A stretch of DNA of 64,000 bases from SOIA01 sp964348015 (GTDB lineage: Bacteria; Acidobacteriota; Aminicenantia; Aminicenantales; Aminicenantaceae), in assembly GCA_964348015.1 (NCBI GenBank), contig CAYGBC010000037.1:44935-108934 (forward strand), read 5' to 3'. The notes beneath the pieces were generated by a model. The model was not told the DNA's origin and made no database searches. It worked only from the letters and a program-made list of their open reading frames with translations. The translations under genes were made by a program, and so were the position numbers. Shown here in pieces: positions 34,614-43,199 of the stretch (position 1 is its first letter; each line of letters opens with the position of its first letter).

Positions 34614-35093
34614 GTGGCCTACTTGATCGATGGAAACAACCTTATCGGACACCTCTCCTCTGCAGATCTAAAAGACCCCCAGAGCAAGCCCATGCTCGTC
34701 TCGAAGCTCCGGAGATTCCAGCGCCAGAAAAAAACACGTGTTCTCGTGGTCTTCGACGGAACGCCCGACCTCAATTTGATCGGTGAAAGCTACCAGCGGA
34801 AAAATTTTTCAGTCATCTTCCCTTCTTTTGACCAGAACGCCGATGAAACTATCAAAGAAATCATCTCCAAACAGACCGATTTGAGAAGATTTTTTGTGGT
34901 CAGCTCGGATCGCGAAATCAGAGATTTTGCCAAGGCCAAAGGCGCAAAGTCCTTAAGCTGCGAAGAATTCGAGCGCGAGCTCAAGTCCACCCTGAGAGAG
35001 CATAGAAAATCTCTGGAAGAAGAGAAAAACGTTACTCCGCCATCCTCATTTGAAGTCAACCAGTGGCTCAAGATTTTCAAGGATAAAAAATGA
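34614..35093 (+). CDS. YacP-like NYN-domain protein (predicted endoribonuclease)
   Basis: 159 residues of the PIN-like NYN fold. The acidic active-site residues are in YLIDGNNLIGHL at the very start, VLVVFDGTP (about 41-49), FDQNADETIKEII and VVSSDREIRDFAKAKGA. Start codon GTG at 34614. Related YacP proteins are ribonucleases acting on mRNA or rRNA. Its stop overlaps the next start (ATGA). Confidence 0.85.
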   Translation: MAYLIDGNNLIGHLSSADLKDPQSKPMLVSKLRRFQRQKKTRVLVVFDGTPDLNLIGESYQRKNFSVIFPSFDQNADETIKEIISKQTDLRRFFVVSSDREIRDFAKAKGAKSLSCEEFERELKSTLREHRKSLEEEKNVTPPSSFEVNQWLKIFKDKK

Positions 35094-35959
35094 AGGATAT
35101 TTCCATCATCGGGGCCGGCCGGCTCGGCACTTCACTGGGCGCTGCGCTTTCGAAAAAAGGCTACAGGATAAAATCTCTCTCCTGCAAAACAGCTCGATCA
35201 GCCGAAGAAAGCCGGACGATCATCGGACAGGGGAAGGCATCCGCAGATAATATCCAGACTGCACAATCCGGAGATATTCTGTTCTTATGTTTACCGGATG
35301 ACGAAATCCGGAAGGTGGCGAGGGAACTGAAGGGTGCGAACATTAACTGGTCAAAAAGATACATTTTTCACTGCTCGGGACTCCTTTCCTCGGATGTTCT
35401 GAAACCATTCTCCGCCAGAGGGGCCTTCACGGCCTCTGTCCATCCTATCCAGTCTTTCGCTCACAAAAAATCCTCTCCAGGACAGTTCGAAAATATTTAT
35501 TTCGGATTGGAGGGCGAAATCGAAGCTCTGAAAATGTCTCAAGAAATCATCCAGAGGCTCGGTGGCCGCTCCCTGATCATCAAGGAAGAAGATAAAGCTG
35601 TGTATCACGCGGCCTGCAGCATAGCCTCTAATTTTCTCGTCGTGCTCCTGGATATCGCATCCTCGTTACTCACACGGATAGACCTTCCAGAAGACCAGGC
35701 CTTTCAAGTCTTGTATCCTTTAGTCCAAGGGACTTTACACAATGTAAAAAAATTTAACATCCGTTCCTCCCTTACCGGCCCTGTGATTCGAGGCGAAAAA
35801 GAATCCGTTAAAACACATCTTGAGGCGTTGAGAAAATTTCCCCCGTATGATGAGACTTATATAAACCTGGCGTCTTCGGCTCTAGAGATAGCCAGAAGGG
35901 AAAAAAAGCTGCCGTCACATAAGATCAAGGCGTTGAAGGCCCTGCTGGAAGGACAATAA
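35090..35959 (+). CDS. Rossmann-like / DUF2520 protein
   Basis: 289 residues. An N-terminal nucleotide-binding fold begins ISIIGAGRLGTSLGAALS and continues with GDILFLCLPDDEIRKVA and HCSGLLSSDVL. The helical C-terminal DUF2520 domain includes VYHAACSIASNFLVVLLDIA and SLTGPVIRGEKESVKTHL. It resembles ketopantoate or pyrroline-carboxylate reductases in architecture, but the substrate is unknown. The 3' end overlaps the convergent murB gene by 35 bases (35925-35959). Confidence 0.85.
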   Translation: MKDISIIGAGRLGTSLGAALSKKGYRIKSLSCKTARSAEESRTIIGQGKASADNIQTAQSGDILFLCLPDDEIRKVARELKGANINWSKRYIFHCSGLLSSDVLKPFSARGAFTASVHPIQSFAHKKSSPGQFENIYFGLEGEIEALKMSQEIIQRLGGRSLIIKEEDKAVYHAACSIASNFLVVLLDIASSLLTRIDLPEDQAFQVLYPLVQGTLHNVKKFNIRSSLTGPVIRGEKESVKTHLEALRKFPPYDETYINLASSALEIARREKKLPSHKIKALKALLEGQ

Positions 35960-36872
35960 CCTCTTCTTCAAGCTCAACATCGAACGTCTCTTTCACCCGC
36001 CGTTTCAACTCCTGGGCGAGTCGAACAACATCCTGCGCTGAGGCGTTCTCCTGGTTAATGATGAAATTCGAATGCCCGGAGTACACAGAAGCCCCTCCCA
36101 CCTTAAGCTCCTTCGCTCCGACTTTCTCGAGGAAATACGCGGCAGGGACTCTTTTCCCGCCGGAAATCACCGGATTTTTAAAATAGCTTCCGGCACACGG
36201 CAAATCGTGAGGAGGATGCTTTTTTCCTCTTTTTTTCAGGTTCCGATCGATGAGAGCTCTGATCGTTTTCCCTTCCTCCTCCCGAAGTTCAAACACAGCG
36301 CTCAATAACACATCATGTTTTTCCTTGAGAAGGCTGTGCCGATACCTGAATTCAAAATAGTCTCTCCCAACCTGAACCTCCTTCCCCTGAGAATCGAGCA
36401 GCAGGGCTTCTTTCAGGACATCTCCTATGCTCTGTTCGAATGCCCCGGCATTCCCGAAAATCGCACCCCCTAACGTGCCCGGAATCCCCGCCATGAATTC
36501 GATCCCACCCAGGCCCTGCTCAGTGCAGAACCGGAGTAGATCTTCCAGGGTGACCCCGGCAAACGCTTCCACCTCAGCTGTGCCCTCTTTTTTCTTTATT
36601 CCCTTTACGCTATTTTTTATGATCAGGCCTCGAAATCCGTTATCATCAAACAGAAGATTGTATCCTCCCCCGATGATATAGTAGGGGACAGAGGCTTCCC
36701 GCACACAGAGTACGGCATTCACAAGATCTTGACCGGCAGTCGCCTCAAAAAAATAGTCCGCTGTGCCTCCGATTTTAAAGTGGGAATATCCCCGAAGAGG
36801 AATCGATGTGAGCAAGGGTTTTTTAACATTTTTGAGGAAATCTTCAGAAAAATTCTCTGCTGCTGGGCTCAT
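35925..36872 (-). CDS. murB: UDP-N-acetylenolpyruvoylglucosamine reductase
   Basis: The FAD enzyme that completes UDP-MurNAc formation after MurA. The FAD-binding segment has IGGTADYFFEA, IIGGGYNLLFDDNGFRG and MAGIPGTLGGAIFGNAGAF. The catalytic Ser is in PCAGSYFKNP and the C-terminal Glu in the ...HSNFIINQENASAQD / VELEEEV region. The shortish loop pattern suggests a type II MurB. I start at ATG 36872 (315 residues); an in-frame TTG at 36902 would add ten residues. It is convergent with the DUF2520 gene. Confidence 0.94.
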   Translation of the reverse strand: MSPAAENFSEDFLKNVKKPLLTSIPLRGYSHFKIGGTADYFFEATAGQDLVNAVLCVREASVPYYIIGGGYNLLFDDNGFRGLIIKNSVKGIKKKEGTAEVEAFAGVTLEDLLRFCTEQGLGGIEFMAGIPGTLGGAIFGNAGAFEQSIGDVLKEALLLDSQGKEVQVGRDYFEFRYRHSLLKEKHDVLLSAVFELREEEGKTIRALIDRNLKKRGKKHPPHDLPCAGSYFKNPVISGGKRVPAAYFLEKVGAKELKVGGASVYSGHSNFIINQENASAQDVVRLAQELKRRVKETFDVELEEEVIVLPAGPSTP

Positions 36873-36917
36873 TTGAGAATATTTTATATTACGGCCGCAC
36901 AAAGAACAATAGTCAAT

Positions 36918-36948
36918 GGGGTCAGGCTCTCAACAAAGCCTGATTCCA
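36918..36948. repeat. Short hairpin of the GGGGTCAGGCT family
   Basis: GGGGTCAGGCT and AGCCTGATTCC are inverted arms separated by only eight bases, a collapsed form of the element at 19045-19163. Confidence 0.7.
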
Positions 36949-37083
36949 TCCTCTCAAATTCTTTCATTTTGGCACAGATTTTGCTATTATATTGAGTGGA
37001 TAGAGGCTTAGCTTTTTAAAATCAGTTCGATTGATATTTAATCCAACAAAAAATATTATGCAGTTTTTCAGAGAGGTTAAAAA

Positions 37084-38274
37084 ATGAAAAAAACAACTTT
37101 GACAGTACTGATCCTCATCCTCTTCACTTTCGGAACTTTATATGCTCAACAAAGCGAATCCGACCAAGCTTACATCGAGGCAATGGCAACCAAAGATCCT
37201 GCTCAGAAAGCCAAGCTCCTGAAAGAATGGCTCAAAAACAATGCAGGAAAAGGAAGCCAGTATGAAAAATATGCCTGTGCGGAACTGTGTGTGTTTCCTT
37301 ATCCCGGGAAAACTGCCGAAGAGCTTATCGAATACGGGGAAAAAGCCCTCTCACTCGGAGGGCTGGACGATTTCACCAGAGCCAGGGTTTTAATGACCAC
37401 GGCGTCAGTCTACACCCAGCGCGGCCAGAATTTGGAAAAGGCAAAAAACTATTCTCAGCAGGTCATTCAAATCGCTAAATCCAATAAAGATAATGATTCA
37501 AGTGGAGCCTCGTCCGCTCAGTGGAATCATTTTATGGGAATCGGGTACTACACGAACGGCCTCGCGCTCGAAAAAGGAAGGGATCCCAGGGGCGCATTAG
37601 AATCCTATCTCAATTCTTATAAAATTCTGAAAGACCCCCAAATCGCCAAGGACCTGAAAAGAGTCGGAAAAAACCTGTATGATTTCAAATTCTATAAGGA
37701 CGCGGAAAAAGCCTTCCAGGTCGCCGCCACGGCCCTCAGGGATTATCCCAGCGTGTATTTGTACGCCAAAACTCTCCACAGGAACGGGAAGAAGGACGAC
37801 GCTCTGAGGTACTATAAACAGGCTTATGCCCAACAGAAATCCGGAGATGTCGCCTACAATATTGGAATCATCCTCGCTGCCCAAAGCGAGAAAGATTCTT
37901 CTCTCTCCCCCGATGCCATCAAATATCTTCTCGAGGCAAGCTTCCTTTCTCCTCCCAACTCAAAAAAAGCCATGCAGCTCGCTGAATCGATATACTTCAC
38001 ATACAACAAGGACCTCAAATACAACGAAACAGTCAGAGAAATTCAGAAAAAGTCCAAAGAACTTGAAGAATTGACCACAGATTACAACAAAAGATTCGGC
38101 AACAAGGACGATGATGAGCTGTCCGATACGGATAAAAGAATGATGAGAATCTTGGAGCAGGATATCGAGGCCGTTCAGAAGGACATAGAGGAGCTCTTGA
38201 CAAAACAGAAAGCGGCCCTAGACAAATTCAACAAGCTCATCGAAGATACAAAGCGAAGGCTCGGGACCAGATAA
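37084..38274 (+). CDS. Exported TPR-repeat protein with C-terminal coiled coil
   Basis: 396 residues. A signal peptide ends at about TLYAQQ (residues 1-21). TPR-like helical pairs follow through about 300, including AKNYSQQVIQIAKSN, DAEKAFQVAATALRDYPSVY and DDALRYYKQAYAQQKSG. A charged coiled coil covers 315-390 (VREIQKKSKELEELTTDYNK, IEAVQKDIEELLTKQ). A periplasmic scaffold role is plausible. The transcript probably ends at the strong hairpin just downstream. Confidence 0.85.
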   Translation: MKKTTLTVLILILFTFGTLYAQQSESDQAYIEAMATKDPAQKAKLLKEWLKNNAGKGSQYEKYACAELCVFPYPGKTAEELIEYGEKALSLGGLDDFTRARVLMTTASVYTQRGQNLEKAKNYSQQVIQIAKSNKDNDSSGASSAQWNHFMGIGYYTNGLALEKGRDPRGALESYLNSYKILKDPQIAKDLKRVGKNLYDFKFYKDAEKAFQVAATALRDYPSVYLYAKTLHRNGKKDDALRYYKQAYAQQKSGDVAYNIGIILAAQSEKDSSLSPDAIKYLLEASFLSPPNSKKAMQLAESIYFTYNKDLKYNETVREIQKKSKELEELTTDYNKRFGNKDDDELSDTDKRMMRILEQDIEAVQKDIEELLTKQKAALDKFNKLIEDTKRRLGTR

Positions 38275-38293
38275 GGCCTGCCATTTAAAAAAG

Positions 38294-38398
38294 GAGACAG
38301 GCGAGTTTTTCTTCGGGGACTGTCCCTTTCAGTCCTTATATTAAGGATAGACAGGGACTGTCCCCCTTTTAAGGATAAACTCGCCTGTCTCTTTTTTT
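38294..38398 (+). terminator. Palindromic repeat acting as terminator
   Basis: GAGACAGGCGAGTTT (38294-38308) and AAACTCGCCTGTCTC (38377-38391) form a perfect 15-bp stem, followed by seven T. Between them are two GGGACTGTCCC-like blocks shared with the repeat at 2756-2852. Both a repeat and a good Rho-independent terminator. Confidence 0.75.
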
Positions 38399-38485
38399 GT
38401 CAATTGAACTTTTCACGGGTCTATTATATTATCCTCAATGAAATAGCTCTGGAGGAAACCAGTCTAACCTCCTATCCGTGATGAC

Positions 38486-40498
38486 ATGAGAACCAAAGAT
38501 CTTCCGCTCAAACAGGCCAAACAGAAAATCCAGAAAATACGAAAAGATATCGAACACCACGAAAAAAAATATTACGTGGATAACGACCCTCAAATCTCTG
38601 ATTTCGAATTCGACATGCTCCTGAAAGAGCTTGAAGCACTCGAGTCACAGTTTCCCGAATTGATCACACCTGAATCGCCCACTCAAAGAGTGGGTGAGCA
38701 GCCGGTCACTGGATTCGCCTCTGTGGAACACAGCACCCCCATGCTCAGCCTGGACAATTGCTACAGCATCGAAGAGCTGAAGGAATTCGAAGAGAGAATC
38801 CAGAAAATCATTCCCAAAGAAAAAATTCAATACGTGACTGAACTCAAGATTGACGGCTTGGGTATATCAGTCATTTATCGCGAAGGAAACTTTGTCCAGG
38901 CGGTGACCCGGGGGGACGGATTCAAAGGGGATGATGTGACTCTCAACGTGAAAACAATCAGGAGTCTTCCGCTCACAATCCGCAACAGGCATGAGATTGA
39001 AGTCAGGGGAGAGATATTCCTTCCTTTTCAATCTTTCCATAAAATAAACCAAACACGATCAAAAAAAGGTGACCCGCTCTTTGCCAATCCCAGAAATGCG
39101 GCGGCCGGTTCTCTCCGCCTTCTCGATCCCAAAGAAGTGGCTTCGAGGCATCTGGATGTGTTCCTCTACTCCATCCTGACAGATGGGGACCAAGAAAAAA
39201 CGCAATGGCAAGGCCTCCAGAAGCTCAAAGAACTGGGCTTTAAGACCAATCCTCACTCCAGAACCTGTTCTTCTCTGGAGGAGGTCGTCTCCTTCTGGGA
39301 GAAATGGAACAACAAGAGGGACAGTCTGGATTATGACGTCGATGGCGTTGTGGTCAAAGTCGACTCCACCCGACAGCAAAAGAATCTCGGCAGCACGGCC
39401 AAATTTCCCCGATGGTCCATCTCCTTTAAGTTTCCGGCAAGACAGGCCACAACACGGATTCAGGACATCCAGATTCAGGTTGGACGGACAGGAGCCTTGA
39501 CACCTGTCGCCATCCTGGACCCTGTGCAGCTTTCGGGAATCACAATCAGTCGCTCAACCCTTCACAACGAAGACGAGATCAAAAGAAAAGACATCCGGGC
39601 CGGAGACTCTGTACTCATCGAACGCAGCGGAGATGTCATCCCCAAGGTCGTCTCCGTGATGAAAGAGAGGCGCACGGGCAAAGAAACTCCATACGTTTTT
39701 CCGACCAAATGCCCTGTTTGCGGTTCTAAGGTCTTCAGGCCCGAAGGCGAAGCGATATCGCGCTGTGAGAATCCCTCGTGCCCGGCAAGACTGAAAGAAT
39801 CTCTGCTGCATTTCGCATCGCGCAGGGCTATGAACATAGAGGGCCTGGGAGAAGCCATAGTCGACCAGCTCCTGGCTAAAAAGCTCGTGAAGACCATTCC
39901 GGACCTCTACTCATTGGTGTTCGAAGACTTAGAAAAACTCGAAAGGATGGGACCGAAAAGCTCTCAGAACCTTTTGGATGAGATCGAAAGTTCAAAAGCC
40001 AGAGACCTCTCCCGGTTGATCTTTGCCTTAGGGATAAGATACGTGGGTGAGCGGACCGCCCACACTCTGGCAGCTCGTTTTAAGGATCTGACAACTCTGC
40101 CCAAGGCCTCCTTTGAAGAGCTCTTGGATGTTGAAGATGTCGGCCCCAAAGTGGCAGAAAGCGTTGTTTTCTTTTTTAAGCAGCCCGAAAATACTGAGCT
40201 CATGAATAAACTGAAAAACGCGGGTTTAAATTTCTCCCATAGGGAAGCAGCCAAACCGGCCGATCTTCCCCTGAGAGGACAGACTTTTGTTCTCACCGGC
40301 ACGCTTTCTGAGTTGACAAGGGAAGAAGCTGCGGAGATCATCGAAAAACTGGGAGGGGTGGTGACATCTTCTGTCAGCCGCAAAACGACTTATGTGGTGG
40401 TTGGCGAGTCTCCTGGAACTAAGTTCGAAAAAGCTCAAAGAATGGGAATCCCGACTTTAGGGGAAAAAGAATTCTCAAAGCTTGTCGGGAGAGACTAA
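38486..40498 (+). CDS. ligA: NAD-dependent DNA ligase
   Basis: 670 residues, normal length. The adenylation domain has the active-site Lys121 in VTELKIDGLGISVIYREG. The OB fold follows (QVGRTGALTPVAIL). The zinc finger CPVCGSK...CENPSCPARL is at about 412-437, helix-hairpin-helix repeats follow (LLDVEDVGPKVAESVV), and the C-terminal BRCT domain contains LTGTLSELTREEAAEIIEKLGG. It seals nicks in replication and repair. The stop overlaps the convergent J-domain gene by four bases. Confidence 0.97.
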   Translation: MRTKDLPLKQAKQKIQKIRKDIEHHEKKYYVDNDPQISDFEFDMLLKELEALESQFPELITPESPTQRVGEQPVTGFASVEHSTPMLSLDNCYSIEELKEFEERIQKIIPKEKIQYVTELKIDGLGISVIYREGNFVQAVTRGDGFKGDDVTLNVKTIRSLPLTIRNRHEIEVRGEIFLPFQSFHKINQTRSKKGDPLFANPRNAAAGSLRLLDPKEVASRHLDVFLYSILTDGDQEKTQWQGLQKLKELGFKTNPHSRTCSSLEEVVSFWEKWNNKRDSLDYDVDGVVVKVDSTRQQKNLGSTAKFPRWSISFKFPARQATTRIQDIQIQVGRTGALTPVAILDPVQLSGITISRSTLHNEDEIKRKDIRAGDSVLIERSGDVIPKVVSVMKERRTGKETPYVFPTKCPVCGSKVFRPEGEAISRCENPSCPARLKESLLHFASRRAMNIEGLGEAIVDQLLAKKLVKTIPDLYSLVFEDLEKLERMGPKSSQNLLDEIESSKARDLSRLIFALGIRYVGERTAHTLAARFKDLTTLPKASFEELLDVEDVGPKVAESVVFFFKQPENTELMNKLKNAGLNFSHREAAKPADLPLRGQTFVLTGTLSELTREEAAEIIEKLGGVVTSSVSRKTTYVVVGESPGTKFEKAQRMGIPTLGEKEFSKLVGRD

Positions 40499-42066
40499 CC
40501 TTTCTTCTTTTTCTTTTTCTTTTTCTTTTTTCGAAAAGAGATTATTTCCTTCAAACCCTTTTTTTCAGGCTTTTCAGTCAGGCCTAAAGCCTTGAGAGCC
40601 ACCTCATGTTCAGGATCGATCTCTAGAGCTTTTTTAAACTGTCTTTTGGCCTTCACGGATAGTCCTTCCTGCTCATAAAACTCGCCCAAAGCGGCAAAGA
40701 GGTCCGCATTCCATGGTTCAAGATCAAGTGCTTTGTGAAAATCCTCTTCAGCTTTCTCATGGAACGAGGGAACTCTGGACTCAGCCATTGCGAGATACAT
40801 AAAATAATTCGCCTTACTGCTCTTCAACCGGATAGCCTCTTCAAAACAAACCAAAGCCTCTTCGTATTTTCCGCGGTTGTAAAGGCCCTTCCCCTGGCGG
40901 AATTTCACATCCGCCTGTTTTTCCAGTTCTTTCCTGTCCACCTCAGCCGGAGAGTCCAGCTTCTCATCATAATCCTGTTTTTCTTTTTCATTGCTGAGGG
41001 TTTGGAAGGCTCGCGTGATGTGACCGAACACCTCTTCAACCATCTCTCTTGTATTTTTGGGAAGATCTCGAGCAAAGCGGTCCGGATGATACTTGCGCGC
41101 CATTTCAAAATAAGCCTTTTTGATCTCCTTTTGTGGCGCCTCGCGTGGTATATTCAAAATTTGATAATAATTCATGGACTCAATCTCTTTGTTGAGCGCC
41201 TCCAGCTCGCCTATCTTCTTCTGCGTCTTATCTTCCTCGGGTTTCAAGAGCTTTTCTTTCTCCTCCTCAACAGCTTTCTCTGGCTTCATCTCTTCCTTGA
41301 CTTTCTCTTTCTCTTCGACAGCAGCCTTTTTCTCTTTCTTCCGCACCGAGGGAACCTTTTTTTTGGGCTTCTTTTTTTTGGCCGGGACCTCTTCTAGAAC
41401 TTTAGCTTCTTGGACATCGATGAGATTCAAGCAGTAAAAGAGATAGAGGCTTTTCCAGAAAAACTCCTCAGCAGAGTCTGAGGCCCCCAGAAGCATTTCG
41501 GCAGAAGACTTGCCGTCAATCGATTTTAATAACAGCTTTTCTTCTTTCGTCAAACGGTCCAGGCAGTCTCTTTTCTTGTAAACCGGAACTTTGGTCTTCA
41601 TAGCCTTTTCTAATTCAGGATCGTAGTTCATCCGCCTGATGCCTTCTTCGATCAAATCAGGTACATTCATCTTGTATGCGAATCTCTTCCGACTGAGATC
41701 TTTCCGCGCTTGAAAATCATACTTTCCTTCAAAAAGAGGAAAAATGTTCAAAGTGACTTCTCTCATCTGAAACATCAAGCCATCATTCAAATCTTCTTTA
41801 GTGAGAAGACCTTTTTTGATCAACGCTTTTCCGAGGCTCTGCGTCGGGTCGATGTGCTGGTCGATATTCCTGAATGTTTCCACAGATATCTTCCTCAGTT
41901 TAAGCAAGATCTCCCCCAGAAGTTCCTGAGGATGCGTGGTCTTGACCATGACCAAAACACCTTTCTGGAAGAAAAGGTATTTCTGGAGTTCTTTCTGTTT
42001 AAAGATAAGGCACCCCGTCCGTTTATCGAAATAAATTTCCCTGAGGTAATGCCCGATGTGTTCCAT
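40495..42066 (-). CDS. DUF4388/PATAN-like, J-domain and TPR protein
   Basis: 523 residues in four parts. The N-terminal 225 resemble DUF4388/PATAN modules of bacterial signalling proteins (DKRTGCLIFKQKELQKYLFF, LGKALIKKGLLTKEDL). A Lys/Glu-rich linker follows at about 228-295. A J domain at about 305-370 carries the HPD motif in ARKYHPDRFARDLP, which stimulates DnaK ATPase. TPR units occupy about 390-500, and the protein ends in a run of about ten lysines encoded by AAG/AAA repeats. A cytoplasmic co-chaperone or scaffold tied to signalling is likely. It is convergent with ligA. Confidence 0.8.
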   Translation of the reverse strand: MEHIGHYLREIYFDKRTGCLIFKQKELQKYLFFQKGVLVMVKTTHPQELLGEILLKLRKISVETFRNIDQHIDPTQSLGKALIKKGLLTKEDLNDGLMFQMREVTLNIFPLFEGKYDFQARKDLSRKRFAYKMNVPDLIEEGIRRMNYDPELEKAMKTKVPVYKKRDCLDRLTKEEKLLLKSIDGKSSAEMLLGASDSAEEFFWKSLYLFYCLNLIDVQEAKVLEEVPAKKKKPKKKVPSVRKKEKKAAVEEKEKVKEEMKPEKAVEEEKEKLLKPEEDKTQKKIGELEALNKEIESMNYYQILNIPREAPQKEIKKAYFEMARKYHPDRFARDLPKNTREMVEEVFGHITRAFQTLSNEKEKQDYDEKLDSPAEVDRKELEKQADVKFRQGKGLYNRGKYEEALVCFEEAIRLKSSKANYFMYLAMAESRVPSFHEKAEEDFHKALDLEPWNADLFAALGEFYEQEGLSVKAKRQFKKALEIDPEHEVALKALGLTEKPEKKGLKEIISFRKKKKKKKKKKG

Positions 42067-42350
42067 TTCGGATTCCTAATATTATATAAAATAAAATCAC
42101 AATGCAAAAAAAATTACAAGATTGAAACCTGAAAATTTCACGCCCTCTTTCATGTTTCCAGCCTGCTCTCAACGCATCATTCCCGCCATTAACTCGAAAG
42201 CACCGAAAAATGATTGGGCGCCAGAAGTCAAGATCAAAGGACACTTTATTTTCTTGCTCTTTTCGAACACCGGTACTACAAGGTCCCTCCTGGGGAAAGT
42301 CCATGTATTGGGATTTGAAAAGCAGAAAAAATTGTGATAAATTTTCCTGG

Positions 42351-43199
42351 ATGAAAGTTGCCCTGGCACAAATTTCTCCCCATCTGGGAAATCCGAAAAA
42401 AAATCTCGACCTCCATTTGCGGTGCATCGAAAAAGCAATACAGAAAAAGGCAGACCTGCTGGTCTTTCCCGAGCTCAGCCTCACCGGTTACTCTCTGATG
42501 GATATGGTGGATGACGTGTCCATTGTTCCTGGAAAAGACCCGATATTCAACAAGCTCAAAACCGCAAGCCGCGAGATCTCCCTTGCTGTGGGATTTGTGG
42601 AAGAAATGGAGAAAGGGCTCTTTTACAATTCCGCCGCTTTCTTGGCAGGAGGGAAAATTCTTCACATCCACAGGAAAGTTTTTCTTCCCACTTTCGGAAT
42701 GTTCGATGAAGCGAGGTTCTATGCCCAGGGCAAGAACTTTCACACTTTTTCCTCTCCGTTCGGAAAAACGGGGATGATGATCTGCAGGGATTTTCTCAGC
42801 TACGGAGCCAGCTATCTGCTTTTCGCCGGCGGAACAGAGATCATCATCGTCCTGAGTGCAGCTCCTGGACGAGGAACCGCACAGGAAGAATCTTACGAGA
42901 CGAGCCGGATGTGGGAGATTATGGGCGAGACCATCTCCCGATTTTCGACGGTTTTCCTGATTTACTGCAACAGGGTTGGATTCGAAGATGGAAAACACTT
43001 TGCGGGCGGCTCCTTCGTATTTAATCCTTCAGGGGAAATGATCGCCAAGGCAGCTTATGTCGACCCGGATTTTTTAATCTGTGAGGTCAACCTGGATGAG
43101 ATTCGAGAAGTCCGCAAAAAATGGCCTTATAAAAGGGATGACAGGCCTGAAATCATACTCGAGGCCCTCAAGAGGACAGTCCAGAAATATGAAGATTAA
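42351..43199 (+). CDS. Nitrilase-superfamily amidase paired with NAD synthetase
   Basis: About 282 residues from ATG 42351; upstream in-frame codons back to 42210 encode no conserved sequence. The catalytic triad of carbon-nitrogen hydrolases is present: Glu41 (VFPELSLTGYS), Lys109 (HRKVFLPTFG) and Cys145 (MMICRDFLSYGA). In most bacteria this domain, as glutaminase, is fused to the N terminus of NadE. Here it is a separate protein whose gene overlaps nadE by 11 bases, so it probably feeds ammonia to the synthetase in trans (inference). Confidence 0.88.
   Translation: MKVALAQISPHLGNPKKNLDLHLRCIEKAIQKKADLLVFPELSLTGYSLMDMVDDVSIVPGKDPIFNKLKTASREISLAVGFVEEMEKGLFYNSAAFLAGGKILHIHRKVFLPTFGMFDEARFYAQGKNFHTFSSPFGKTGMMICRDFLSYGASYLLFAGGTEIIIVLSAAPGRGTAQEESYETSRMWEIMGETISRFSTVFLIYCNRVGFEDGKHFAGGSFVFNPSGEMIAKAAYVDPDFLICEVNLDEIREVRKKWPYKRDDRPEIILEALKRTVQKYED

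Noticed and set aside
40500..40535. Possible frameshift or assembly artefact at the poly-lysine run
   Set aside because: The frame stays open to a normal stop and the run alternates AAA and AAG; a genuine Lys-rich tail is simpler, though its length may vary.
42210..42350. N-terminal extension of the nitrilase-like protein
   Set aside because: The 47 extra residues are low in conserved features, while MKVALAQISP is a textbook nitrilase start.
43081..43188. Extended nadE start inside the amidase gene
   Set aside because: The additional residues are the out-of-frame reading of the conserved amidase C terminus; ATG 43189 gives a normal NadE.
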